Part shown: piece by piece, positions 9,801-16,854 of the stretch
How positions within the stretch are numbered: position 1 is the stretch's first letter
Layout: every line of letters begins with the position of its first letter
NCBI RefSeq assembly: GCF_025146565.1
Contig: NZ_CP102258.1
Span: forward strand, 2,574,001-2,638,000
Direction of reading: 5' to 3'
Source of the DNA: Bacteroides eggerthii
GTDB taxonomy: Bacteria > Bacteroidota > Bacteroidia > Bacteroidales > Bacteroidaceae
DNA: 64,000 bases
Notes under the pieces: model-generated
The model's input: the letters and a program-made list of their open reading frames with translations, nothing else
Told to the model about the DNA's origin: nothing
Database searches by the model: none
Position numbers and translations under genes: made by a program

Positions 9801-11360
9801 CAGTTGCGGTCTGTCGGAAAGTATGGCAAGCGGGGTGTCGTTGCCCATTGCGCTGACGGGTTCGGCTCCGTTGGATGCCATGGGCAGAATGATCTTCTCG
9901 ATGTCTTCTTTGGAGAAGCCGAACGTGCGTAGCATACTGTTGTAGTTGTCCACGCTGTGGGGCACTTTGCGGCCGCTTTTCAGTTCATTCAGTTCGATGC
10001 GGTTATTGGCGAGCCATGTGCGGTAGGGCTTTGCCTCGGCAAGTTGCTTTTTCAGCTCCCCGTCATAGTATATCTCTCCTTTCTCTGTGTCTATCAGAAG
10101 TATCTTTCCGGGTTGCAGGCGGCCTTTCTCTTTGATATCATCCGGTTCAAAATCCATTACACCCACTTCGCTGGCCACTACCATGATGTCGTTGCGTGTA
10201 ATGAGGTAGCGGGCGGGGCGCAGTCCGTTGCGGTCGAGCATGCCGCCTGCATAGCGTCCGTCGCTGAAGAGCAGTGCGGCAGGTCCGTCCCAGGGCTCCA
10301 TAAGGATGGAGTGGTATTCGTAGAAAGCCTTGAGCTCCTCGCTGATAGGGTTCTTCTCGTTGAAGGATTCCGGCACAAGCATCGCCATGGCATGCGGAAG
10401 GCTGAGCCCGGACATGACAAGGAATTCCAGTACGTTGTCCAGCGAAGCGCTGTCGCTCATGTTCGGCTGGATGATAGGGCGCAACTCTTTGATGTCGCCC
10501 AGGGCAGGAGAGGACAGGACGCTCTCACGCGCTTCCATCCAACTGCGGTTGCCACGTATGGTGTTGATTTCGCCGTTGTGCGCCAGAAGGCGGAAGGGCT
10601 GTGCCAGTCCCCACGTAGGGAAAGTGTTGGTGCTGAAACGGGAATGTACAAGGGCCAGTCCGCTGGTGAAGTAACTGTTGGTCAGGTCGGGGAAGTAGTT
10701 ACGCAGCTGCAGCGATGAGAGCATACCTTTGTAGACGATGTTCTTTGTAGACAACGATACGATGTAGAAGTCCCCGCGTGAGGCTATATCCGATTGGCGT
10801 ATTCTGTTTTCTATTCTTTTCCTTATTATATAAAGGCGGCGGTCGGCAGTTTCGCTGTCTGTGAAACCGGTGATGAAGATTTGCTTGATGTCGGGTTCGT
10901 TGGCAAGTGCGGCTTCACCCAGTATCTCCGGACAGGTAGGAACATTGCGCAGGTGCATCAGTGTCAGCCCTTCTTTCTCTATTTCTTCAATGATGATGCT
11001 CAGGATGGCTGCCCGGTCTTTTTCATCTTTCGGAAGAAAAAGCAATCCCGTTCCATACTTCCCTTTTTCAGGAACAGGGATGCCTTGCAGCAGGATGAAC
11101 TCGTGCGGTATTTGCAGCATGATGCCTGCACCGTCTCCGGTCTTGTTGTCGGCACCTTCCGCTCCGCGGTGACGCATATTCTCCAAAACTTTCAATGCGG
11201 CTTCAACCAGTTCGTGGGATTTACCGCCATGAATGTTTACCAACATCCCCACACCGCAAGCATCGTGCTCGTTGGCGGCATCGTACAAGCCCAATTGCAT
11301 GGGCTGTCGTTGTGCAGGTTTCCTTTTTTTGCTGGTGTTAAAATGCTCTTCTTTCTTCAT
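6807..11360 (-). CDS. gltB: Glutamate synthase large subunit
   Basis: Alpha subunit of GOGAT, 1517 residues. It moves the amide of glutamine to 2-oxoglutarate. An N-terminal propeptide of about 34 residues precedes C35 (HDACGVGML), the class II glutaminase nucleophile. Next come the central domain, the FMN-binding TIM barrel, and the 3Fe-4S cysteines in GCVMMRKCNQNTCPVG. The C-terminal glycine-rich beta-helix repeats are also present. It leads the gltB-gltD-asnB unit and is divergent from glmS across 364 bp. A variable, Glu/Ala-rich segment around 8940-9000 (GEAIKNEEARAEGQET) is not part of the core fold. Confidence 0.96.
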   Translation of the reverse strand: MKKEEHFNTSKKRKPAQRQPMQLGLYDAANEHDACGVGMLVNIHGGKSHELVEAALKVLENMRHRGAEGADNKTGDGAGIMLQIPHEFILLQGIPVPEKGKYGTGLLFLPKDEKDRAAILSIIIEEIEKEGLTLMHLRNVPTCPEILGEAALANEPDIKQIFITGFTDSETADRRLYIIRKRIENRIRQSDIASRGDFYIVSLSTKNIVYKGMLSSLQLRNYFPDLTNSYFTSGLALVHSRFSTNTFPTWGLAQPFRLLAHNGEINTIRGNRSWMEARESVLSSPALGDIKELRPIIQPNMSDSASLDNVLEFLVMSGLSLPHAMAMLVPESFNEKNPISEELKAFYEYHSILMEPWDGPAALLFSDGRYAGGMLDRNGLRPARYLITRNDIMVVASEVGVMDFEPDDIKEKGRLQPGKILLIDTEKGEIYYDGELKKQLAEAKPYRTWLANNRIELNELKSGRKVPHSVDNYNSMLRTFGFSKEDIEKIILPMASNGAEPVSAMGNDTPLAILSDRPQLLYNYFRQQFAQVTNPPIDPIREELVMSLTEYIGAVGMNILTPNESHCKMVRLPHPILTNTQLDILCNIRYKGFKTVKLPMLFEAAKGRAGLQEALARLCKEAEESVTEGVNYIVLTDRNVDATHAAIPALLAVSAVHHHLISVGKRVQTALVVESGEIREVMHAALLLGFGASALNPYMAFAVLNELVSKKEIQLDYATAEKNYIKAICKGLFKIMSKMGISTIRSYRGAKIFEAVGLSEELSNAYFGGLKSTIGGIRLDEVARDAVIFHDEGEAIKNEEARAEGQETPLLPNKGLYAYRKDGEKHAWNPETISTLQIATRLGSYKKFKEFTRLVDEKEKPIFLRDFFDFRRNPISIDKVEPVENILKRFVTGAMSFGAISQEAHEAMAVAMNRLHGRSNTGEGGEDSARFGTDMRSAIKQVASGRFGVTTEYLVNSDEIQIKVAQGAKPGEGGQLPGFKVDRIIARTRHSIPGISLISPPPHHDIYSIEDLAQLIFDLKNVNPKAKISVKLVAESGVGTIAAGVAKAKADLIVISGAEGGTGASPASSIRYAGISPELGLSETQQTLVLNGLRGQVVLQVDGQLKTGRDIVLMAMLGAEEYGFATAALIVLGCVMMRKCNQNTCPVGVATQNPELRRRFTGRSEYLVNYFTFLAREVREYLAEIGVEKMDDIIGRTDLIIRKPDDGIRKHQLINFDKVLARVDNEAALRHVTDQQHGIEHVKDVEMLHAAADAVNEQKEVSLEYTIANTDRACGAMLSGAIAAKYGAKGLPEHTLNVKFKGSAGQSFGAFLVPGVNFKLEGEANDYLGKGLSGGRIAVLPPVRSNFEAEKNTIAGNTLLYGATGGEVYINGRAGERFAVRNSGATAVVEGVGDHCCEYMTGGRVVVLGQTGRNFAAGMSGGVAYVWNKDGNFDYFCNMEMVELSLIEEASYRKELHELIRQHYLYTGSKLARILLDDWMHYVDQFIQVVPIEYKKVLQEEQMKKLQQKIADMQRDY

Positions 11361-11724
11361 TTTTGGTTTGCTTTAGTTTTGTATGATATTTGTTGATGTG
11401 ACAAAATGATTGGCAAAAATAGATATTTAATTTCAATTTGATACAGATATGCTTAGCTTCTTACCCTGCTAAATACTTGCATAGGAGGATGAAGTTATAA
11501 TCTGATAGAAAATACCCCTTGTTTTCTTCTAATCTTAAATGAGATTCTATTCGTTTGATTTAGGATTGTAAATTGAACCTTTTGCTTTTAAAATATTATT
11601 TTCATTGTCTTTTTGATAAGGAAATAATATTTTTCTATCCTTTTAGTAAATAAATCGGGAAAAGATGAACTTTATGTTCTAAAGAATATATATATTTGCA
11701 GCGTAAATCAAATACTGATATATT
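11361..11724. promoter_or_regulatory. Divergent gltB / glmS intergenic region
   Basis: AT-rich 364-bp gap between two divergent genes. It contains a minus-strand TATTTTTG (11414-11421) as a possible gltB -7 box with no clear -33 partner, and a plus-strand TATATTTG for glmS. I see no glmS ribozyme-like or other structured RNA and no open frame. Confidence 0.5.
11691..11698 (+). promoter_or_regulatory. Promoter -7 box of glmS
   Basis: TATATTTG fits TAnnTTTG and lies 26 bp before the glmS ATG, which predicts a very short leader. The -33 position is weak (TTTATG at 11671). Confidence 0.55.
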
Positions 11725-13569
11725 ATGTGTGGAATAGTAGGCTATATAGGTCAAAGAAAAGCCTACCCCATTCTTATCAAAGGCTTGAAGCGGTTGGAGT
11801 ATCGCGGATATGATAGTGCAGGGGTAGCATTAATCAGTGACGACCGGCAACTGAACGTCTATAAGACGAAAGGAAAGGTCTCGGATTTGGAAACTTTCGT
11901 CACTCAAAAAGATATTTCCGGTAACATTGGCATTGCACATACACGCTGGGCTACACATGGGGAACCTTGTTCCATTAACGCCCATCCTCATTATTCCTCT
12001 TCCGAAAGGCTCGCTCTCATCCACAACGGCATCATTGAAAATTACACCGTCCTCAAAGATAAACTTCAGGCCAAAGGCTATACATTTAAAAGTAGTACCG
12101 ATACCGAGGTGCTGATACAACTCATCGAATACATTCAGGTTACGAATCGCATTGACTTGCTGACTGCCGTACAACTGGCTCTGCAGGAAGTGATCGGTGC
12201 GTATGCCATTGCTGTGCTCGATCGGGAGAATCCGGACGAGATTATAGCTGCACGCAAAAGCAGCCCGTTGGTAGTAGGTATCGGCCGGGATGAGTTCTTC
12301 TTGGCATCCGATGCCACCCCCATTGTGGAATATACGGACAAGGTGGTCTATCTGGAGGATGGGGAGATAGCCGTTATCCGTCGCGGCGAGAAACTGAAAG
12401 TGGTGAATCTGGAGAATGTGGAGTGTCCGCACGAAGTAAAGACGGTGGCGCTCAACCTCGGCCAGTTGGAAAAAGGCGGGTATCCGCATTTCATGCTGAA
12501 GGAAATCTTCGAGCAGCCCGGTTGCATCTACGACTGTATGCGCGGACGCATCAATCTGGAAGGCACTAACGTAGTGCTTTCCGCCATTATCGATTATAAG
12601 GAACGCCTGCTTGCGGCCAAACGCTTTGTAATTGTAGCTTGCGGTACGTCATGGCATGCTGCGCTCATAGGCAAACATCTGATAGAAAGTTTCTGCCGTA
12701 TTCCGGTAGAAGTGGAATATGCTTCGGAGTTCCGTTATCGTGATCCGGTGATTGACGGCAGTGATGTGGTGATTGCCATTTCACAGAGCGGTGAGACGGC
12801 CGACACGCTGGCTGCCGTAGAATTGGCCAAGAGTCGCGGCGCATTTATATATGGTATATGCAACGCTGTGGGTTCGAGCATTCCGCGTGCTACGCATACA
12901 GGTTCTTACATTCACGTAGGTCCGGAAATCGGTGTGGCGTCTACGAAAGCCTTTACGGGACAGGTGACTGTGCTCACCATGCTGGCGCTGGCATTGGCAC
13001 GCGAGAAGCATACTGTCGATGAGGAGCAATACCTCGCCATAGTCAGGGAACTCGGACAGATTCCGGAGAAGATGAAAGAGGTGCTGAAGTTGAATGACAG
13101 CATAGCGGAGCTTTCTAAAATCTTCACCTATGCACGCAACTTTATCTATCTGGGACGCGGTTACAGCTATCCCGTAGCATTGGAAGGGGCGCTGAAGTTG
13201 AAGGAAATTTCGTATATCCATGCGGAAGGCTATCCTGCTGCCGAAATGAAGCATGGGCCTATTGCACTGATAGATGCGGAGATGCCTGTGGTAGTCATTG
13301 CCACACAAAACGGGCTGTACGAAAAAGTGCTGAGCAACATACAGGAAATCAAGGCGCGTAAAGGCAGAGTGATAGCCATTGTCACAAAGGGAGATGAGGT
13401 TATCAGTAAGATTGCCGATACTTGTATCGAACTTCCCGGAACAATGGAGTGCCTTGATCCGTTGATAACTGCGGTTCCTTTGCAGTTGCTCGCCTATCAC
13501 ATAGCCGTATGTAAAGGTATGGACGTGGATCAGCCGCGTAACCTTGCCAAATCGGTAACGGTAGAATGA
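11725..13569 (+). CDS. glmS: Glutamine-fructose-6-phosphate aminotransferase
   Basis: Makes glucosamine 6-phosphate from fructose 6-phosphate and glutamine, the first step to UDP-GlcNAc. It has 614 residues, the family norm. The N-terminal Cys2 (MCGIVGYIG) is the glutaminase nucleophile, followed by ARWATHG-type and HNGIIEN motifs. Two SIS sugar-isomerase domains follow (CGTSWHA, SQSGETADT), and the C-terminus NLAKSVTVE is the conserved one. It opens the plus-strand run of glmS, purF-like, carA and carB. Its product also feeds UDP-GlcNAc for the capsule locus further right. Confidence 0.97.
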   Translation: MCGIVGYIGQRKAYPILIKGLKRLEYRGYDSAGVALISDDRQLNVYKTKGKVSDLETFVTQKDISGNIGIAHTRWATHGEPCSINAHPHYSSSERLALIHNGIIENYTVLKDKLQAKGYTFKSSTDTEVLIQLIEYIQVTNRIDLLTAVQLALQEVIGAYAIAVLDRENPDEIIAARKSSPLVVGIGRDEFFLASDATPIVEYTDKVVYLEDGEIAVIRRGEKLKVVNLENVECPHEVKTVALNLGQLEKGGYPHFMLKEIFEQPGCIYDCMRGRINLEGTNVVLSAIIDYKERLLAAKRFVIVACGTSWHAALIGKHLIESFCRIPVEVEYASEFRYRDPVIDGSDVVIAISQSGETADTLAAVELAKSRGAFIYGICNAVGSSIPRATHTGSYIHVGPEIGVASTKAFTGQVTVLTMLALALAREKHTVDEEQYLAIVRELGQIPEKMKEVLKLNDSIAELSKIFTYARNFIYLGRGYSYPVALEGALKLKEISYIHAEGYPAAEMKHGPIALIDAEMPVVVIATQNGLYEKVLSNIQEIKARKGRVIAIVTKGDEVISKIADTCIELPGTMECLDPLITAVPLQLLAYHIAVCKGMDVDQPRNLAKSVTVE

Positions 13570-13649
13570 GGACAAAACGGCTGATGCGTTTTAAAAAGAT
13601 AAATAATGTGTTTTTTTAAGGGAATAATTACTCATTAGTAAATATACAT

Positions 13650-15533
13650 ATGGAACAACTGAAGCATGAATGTGGCGTTGCCATGATACGACTGCTGAAA
13701 CCGCTGGAGTATTATGAAGAGAAGTACGGTACGTGGATGTACGGGCTGAATAAGCTCTATCTTCTCATGGAAAAACAGCACAACCGGGGTCAGGAAGGAG
13801 CGGGACTGGCTTGCGTAAAGCTGGAAGCGAATCCCGGTGAGGAATATATGTTCCGCGAGCGGGCGCTGGGTTCGGGAGCCATTACCGAGATTTTCGATGC
13901 GGTGCAAAGCAACTTTAAGGACCTGACAAAAGAGCAACTGCACGATGCCGGTTATGCAAAGCGTGTGTTGCCTTTTGCGGGAGAAGTATATATGGGGCAT
14001 TTGCGTTACTCCACTACGGGCAAGTCGGGCATCTCGTACGTGCATCCGTTTCTTAGGAGAAACAACTGGCGCGCCAAGAACCTTGCCCTTTGCGGTAATT
14101 TCAACATGACGAACGTGGATGAGATTTTTGCACGCATTACCGCTATCGGCCAGCACCCGCGCAAGTATGCCGACACCTACATCATGCTGGAGCAGGTAGG
14201 CCACCGGCTCGACCGCGAAGTGGAACGTCTCTTCAACCTTGCCGAAGCCGAAGGACTTGCCGGCATGGGCATTACGCATTATATAGAAGACCACATTGAC
14301 CTTGCCAATGTATTGCGTACTTCAAGCAAAGAGTGGGACGGAGGTTACGTGATGTGCGGACTTACCGGAAGCGGTGAGACATTTGCCGTCCGCGACCCAT
14401 GGGGTATTCGTCCCGCATTCTGGTATCAGGATGATGAAATAGCCGTACTTGCCAGCGAACGTCCTGTAATACAGACCGCACTCAATGTTTCCGCCGGCAG
14501 CATCAAGGAACTGCAACCGGGGCAGGCCATACTTATCAACAAACTCGGAAAGATTCGTACGGTACAGATCAATAAGCCGCGCGAGGTGAAGCCTTGTTCT
14601 TTCGAGCGTATCTATTTCAGCCGCGGCAGTGATATCGACATTTATAAGGAACGTAAACTATTAGGTGAGAAGTTAGTGCCTAACATCCTGAAAGCCATTG
14701 ATAAGGATATAGACCACACTGTCTTTTCCTTTATACCGAATACAGCGGAAGTGGCTTTCTACGGAATGTTGCAGGGACTGGATAACTATCTCAACGAGGA
14801 GAAAGTCCGGCAGATTGCAGCCTTAGGACATAATCCCAGCCATGATGAGCTGGAACGTATCTTATCCCGTCGCATACGAAGTGAAAAGGTGGCTATCAAG
14901 GATATCAAACTGCGTACTTTCATTGCTGAAGGTAACAGTCGTAATGATCTTGCCGCCCATGTGTACGACATCACTTACGGCAGTCTTGTACCCGGCGTGG
15001 ACAGTCTGGTTATCATAGACGACAGCATTGTGCGCGGCACTACTTTGAAGCAAAGTATCATCGGTATCCTCGATCGTCTCAATCCGAAGAAGATAGTGAT
15101 TGTGAGCTCTTCACCGCAGGTGCGCTATCCCGACTACTATGGAATTGACATGGCGAAGATGAGTGAGTTCATAGCTTTCAAAGCCGCCATTGAGCTGCTG
15201 AAAGAACGTGAAATGCGGGATGTCATTGAGTCGGCTTACCGCAAGTCCAAAGAGCAGGTGGGGTTGCCCAAAGAGCAGATGGTGAATTACGTGAAGGAAA
15301 TCTATGCCCCCTTTACCGATGAGGAAATTTCCGCCAAAATGGTGGAACTCCTCACCCCGAAAGGTACGAGAGCAAAAGTGCAGATTGTGTATCAGCCTCT
15401 TGAAGGCTTACATGAGGCCTGTCCGCAGCACCGGGGCGATTGGTACTTCAGCGGTGATTATCCTACGCCGGGCGGCGTGAAACTGCTGAATACTGCGTTT
15501 ATTAATTATATAGAACAAGTATATCAATTTTAG
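13650..15533 (+). CDS. Amidophosphoribosyltransferase-type enzyme, long form
   Basis: Glutamine PRPP amidotransferase family, 627 residues, well above the 470-510 of ordinary PurF. A short propeptide precedes Cys8 (HECGVAMI), the class II glutaminase nucleophile. The type I phosphoribosyltransferase part has the PRPP loop VIIDDSIVRGTT. The extra length comes mostly from insertions in the glutaminase half and a C-terminal tail of about 100 residues ending in CPQHRGDWYFSGDYPTPGG. It may be the purine-pathway enzyme or a paralogue with another acceptor; that cannot be decided without the rest of the genome. It sits 80 bp after glmS. Confidence 0.8.
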   Translation: MEQLKHECGVAMIRLLKPLEYYEEKYGTWMYGLNKLYLLMEKQHNRGQEGAGLACVKLEANPGEEYMFRERALGSGAITEIFDAVQSNFKDLTKEQLHDAGYAKRVLPFAGEVYMGHLRYSTTGKSGISYVHPFLRRNNWRAKNLALCGNFNMTNVDEIFARITAIGQHPRKYADTYIMLEQVGHRLDREVERLFNLAEAEGLAGMGITHYIEDHIDLANVLRTSSKEWDGGYVMCGLTGSGETFAVRDPWGIRPAFWYQDDEIAVLASERPVIQTALNVSAGSIKELQPGQAILINKLGKIRTVQINKPREVKPCSFERIYFSRGSDIDIYKERKLLGEKLVPNILKAIDKDIDHTVFSFIPNTAEVAFYGMLQGLDNYLNEEKVRQIAALGHNPSHDELERILSRRIRSEKVAIKDIKLRTFIAEGNSRNDLAAHVYDITYGSLVPGVDSLVIIDDSIVRGTTLKQSIIGILDRLNPKKIVIVSSSPQVRYPDYYGIDMAKMSEFIAFKAAIELLKEREMRDVIESAYRKSKEQVGLPKEQMVNYVKEIYAPFTDEEISAKMVELLTPKGTRAKVQIVYQPLEGLHEACPQHRGDWYFSGDYPTPGGVKLLNTAFINYIEQVYQF

Positions 15534-15538
15534 TGATT

Positions 15539-15636
15539 AGTGGTTAGTGATTAATGAAATGCTTATTAGAAAGCGATACATGCCTGAATACAATCGATTC
15601 AAATTGATAAACGCCAATCACTAATCGCTAACCACT
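15539..15636. repeat. Separated inverted repeat upstream of carA
   Basis: A 15-bp arm AGTGGTTAGTGATTA (15539-15553) pairs with 15622-15636 with one mismatch. The unpaired segment between them is 68 nt. It occupies almost the whole purF-like/carA gap and could form a leader hairpin or be a small repeat insertion. Confidence 0.5.
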
Positions 15637-15650
15637 TACAAGTAGTAAAT

Positions 15651-16811
15651 ATGAGAAATGTAACATTACTCCTCGACGACGGGAGCCGCTTTTGCGGTAA
15701 GTCGTTTGGCTATGAAAAGCCGGTGGCGGGAGAGGTGGTCTTTAACACAGCCATGTCGGGCTATCCTGAAAGCCTGACCGACCCTTCGTACGCCGGACAG
15801 TTGCTGACGCTCACCTATCCGTTGGTGGGCAACTATGGTGTACCGCCTTTCACTGTTGAACCGAACGGATTGCCCACATTCATGGAAAGCGAGCGTATCC
15901 ATGCCGAAGCCATTATCGTAAGTGATTATTCCGAAAATTACAGCCATTGGAATTCCGCGGAAAGTCTTGGCGACTGGCTCAAGCGTGAGCAAGTGCCCGG
16001 TATTACGGGTATCGACACCCGAGAACTGACAAAAGTGCTGCGAGAGCATGGAGTGATGTTGGGGAGAATCGAGTTTGATAAAGAATCAGACGGGAAAAAT
16101 GAAGAATCAGGAAAGGTAGATGAAGAATTGCCGACAGCGGTGTACGAAGGCGTAAACTACGTGGATCGCGTGAGTTGCAAGGAAATCATACATTACCTTC
16201 CTGACGGCACTTCCACCCGTAGCTCAGCCCATTCTTCATTCCTCATTCCTCATTCTTCATTAAAGAAGGTTGTCCTTGTGGATTGCGGTGTGAAGGCCAA
16301 CATCATCCGCTGTTTGTTGCGACGGGGGGTGGAAGTCATCCGCGTTCCCTGGAACTATGATTTCAACGGGCTGGAGTTCGACGGACTGTTTATCTCCAAT
16401 GGTCCCGGCGATCCCGACACCTGTGATGCTGCCGTTCAGAACATCCGTAAGGCGATGAAGAATGAGAAGCTCCCTATCTTCGGCATCTGCATGGGCAATC
16501 AGCTGCTTTCCAAAGCCGGAGGAGCTAAAATATACAAACTGAAATACGGACACCGCAGCCATAACCAGCCTGTGCGCATGGTAGGGACGGAACGTTGTTT
16601 CATTACCTCGCAGAATCATGGATATGCAGTGAACAACAATACGCTGACGGAGGATTGGGAACCGCTTTTCATCAATATGAACGATGGATCTAACGAAGGC
16701 ATCCGTCACAAGCACAATCCTTGGTTCTCTGCACAGTTTCACCCTGAAGCAGCCAGCGGACCGACGGATACGGAATTCTTGTTTGACGAGTTTGTGAAGT
16801 TGCTGAAGTAA
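15651..16811 (+). CDS. carA: Carbamoyl-phosphate synthase small subunit, with extra linker segments
   Basis: Glutaminase subunit of carbamoyl-phosphate synthase, 386 residues. It supplies ammonia for carbamoyl phosphate used in pyrimidine and arginine synthesis. The N-terminal small domain (SGYPESLTDPSYAGQ) and the class I amidotransferase domain with nucleophile C280 (GICMGNQ) and FHPEA are intact. Residues about 144-162 and 189-204 look additional. The second segment is encoded by a TCATT-rich simple repeat, and the DNA of the first contains a near-inverted copy of it. Both lie in the linker between domains, so activity is probably kept. It is followed by carB after 43 bp. Confidence 0.94.
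   Translation: MRNVTLLLDDGSRFCGKSFGYEKPVAGEVVFNTAMSGYPESLTDPSYAGQLLTLTYPLVGNYGVPPFTVEPNGLPTFMESERIHAEAIIVSDYSENYSHWNSAESLGDWLKREQVPGITGIDTRELTKVLREHGVMLGRIEFDKESDGKNEESGKVDEELPTAVYEGVNYVDRVSCKEIIHYLPDGTSTRSSAHSSFLIPHSSLKKVVLVDCGVKANIIRCLLRRGVEVIRVPWNYDFNGLEFDGLFISNGPGDPDTCDAAVQNIRKAMKNEKLPIFGICMGNQLLSKAGGAKIYKLKYGHRSHNQPVRMVGTERCFITSQNHGYAVNNNTLTEDWEPLFINMNDGSNEGIRHKHNPWFSAQFHPEAASGPTDTEFLFDEFVKLLK
16098..16261 (+). repeat. Inverted simple-repeat arms inside carA
   Basis: AATGAAGAATCAGGAA at 16098-16113 is complementary, with one mismatch, to 16245-16261. The right arm belongs to a tandem run of TCATTCC/TCATTCT units from about 16230. Both arms are translated in frame in the interdomain linker of CarA. 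Confidence 0.6.
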
Positions 16812-16854
16812 GGAGTTCTATTATTATCACTCATTTCAATAAACAGATAGACAA

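Noticed and set aside
11361..11724. Search for a glmS ribozyme upstream of glmS
   Set aside because: The leader predicted from the -7 box is under 30 nt and no ribozyme-like pairing is visible.
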